Positions 63,658 through 64,000 of a stretch of 64,000 nucleotides of DNA are shown here, piece by piece; positions within the stretch are counted from its first letter, which is position 1, and each line of letters begins with the position of its first letter. The DNA comes from Asticcacaulis tiandongensis (lineage in GTDB: Bacteria; Pseudomonadota; Alphaproteobacteria; Caulobacterales; Caulobacteraceae). The position numbers were made by a program, and so were the translations under genes. The DNA is taken from assembly GCF_006475605.1 (NCBI RefSeq), contig NZ_SSBC01000010.1:682001-746000 (forward strand), read 5' to 3'. The notes below the pieces were generated by a model. The model worked only from the letters and a program-made list of their open reading frames with translations, was not told the origin of the DNA and made no database searches.

Positions 63658-64000
63658 ATGTCTTCTGAGCTTACCCTTCTCGCGCAAACAGGCCGTGCAT
63701 GGCCTTACGAGCAAGCCCGCAATCTGATTGCGCGCCTGCTGAAAACGCGTCTGAAAAGCTTTGAAGACCAGAAACAGGCCAAGGCCCTGATTGAGGCCGG
63801 AAAAACCGATGAGGCGCTCAAGGCCTTTGAGGGGCTTAACCGTCCGGTTCTGTTTGAAACCGGTTATGGCCCGTCGGGTCTGCCGCATATCGGCACCTTT
63901 GGCGAGGTGGCCCGCACAACCATGGTGCGTCAGGCCTTTACGCTTCTGACCGGCGGACACTGGGCGACGCGCCTCGTGGCCTTTTCCGACGATATGGACG
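63658..64000 (+). CDS. lysS: Lysyl-tRNA synthetase, class I (partial)
   Basis: The first 114 codons of a class I LysRS, an archaeal-type enzyme that replaces the class II form in many Alphaproteobacteria. The HIGH-type motif is visible as [20 protein letters not shown], and FSDDMD follows at the right edge. Class II LysRS shows none of these. The gene runs off the window. Its ATG directly follows the T tract of a strong hairpin. A tRNA-Lys gene lies at 28193. Confidence 0.95.
   Translation, partial: MSSELTLLAQTGRAWPYEQARNLIARLLKTRLKSFEDQKQAKALIEAGKTDEALKAFEGLNRPVLFETGYGPSGLPHIGTFGEVARTTMVRQAFTLLTGGHWATRLVAFSDDMD

Overview
The window is a compact, GC-rich chromosomal segment from an alphaproteobacterium, most likely of the order Caulobacterales (an Asticcacaulis-like organism is my best guess). 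The evidence is a class I lysyl-tRNA synthetase, an NDUFA12-type complex I subunit next to a DUF2155 protein, a Sec-type TamA/TamB pair, a MerR regulator with a LiuR-like operator, and an exact TTAA-N7-TTAA CtrA-type box. There is no phage, integrase, transposase, CRISPR array or rRNA. The content is almost entirely core metabolism and envelope biology, with many 4-bp start/stop overlaps and very short convergent gaps.

Layout. 1-9.2 kb: end of trhO, sppA, a CtrA-box small membrane protein, a DUF1499 protein, a fused kinase-like protein, a HAD phosphatase, pdxH, a DnaJ-like protein without HPD, aroC and a pirin. 9.3-16.5 kb: two lipoproteins, queE-queC, two overlapping hotdog thioesterases, an S24 repressor-like regulator, an acyl-CoA dehydrogenase with its MerR regulator, and tRNA-Pro(CGG). 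16.6-22.7 kb (minus strand): guaB, a MAPEG protein, an RsmB-type methyltransferase and guaA, then rlmE with a phasin-like gene. 22.8-31.8 kb: a cyclophilin, queA, an aminotransferase, tgt, tRNA-Lys(UUU), hspQ, ppx and thiS/thiG. 31.9-45.5 kb: aroQ, accBC, aat, DUF2155, NDUFA12, a ribonucleotide-reductase-like protein that appears to have lost its catalytic core, a pentapeptide protein, aquaporin, a cytochrome c, an outer-membrane protein, nfeD-qmcA and a Nudix hydrolase. 45.6-64 kb: a D-2-hydroxyacid dehydrogenase, two tandem double-receiver proteins, yaaA, a dicarboxylate symporter, alr-dadA, tamA-tamB, a Sel1 protein, bolA / AKR-fold protein / grxD, and the start of lysS.

Functional links. 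Four queuosine genes (queC, queE, queA, tgt) lie in two clusters. guaB and guaA make GMP from IMP. accB and accC form the biotin arm of acetyl-CoA carboxylase. alr-dadA converts L-alanine to pyruvate through D-alanine. tamA-tamB is an outer-membrane protein or lipid transport module. BolA and the CGFS glutaredoxin are a known [2Fe-2S] partner pair.

Most interesting: the intact 932-codon NrdJ-like gene without recognisable catalytic motifs; a Tgt with two of its three zinc cysteines replaced by serine; tandem double-receiver paralogues in which one has lost a phospho-acceptor Asp; an AKR-fold protein lacking the catalytic Tyr and Lys between bolA and grxD; and at least four families of dispersed or palindromic intergenic elements, one of them a REP-like hairpin found five times, once directly against a start codon.
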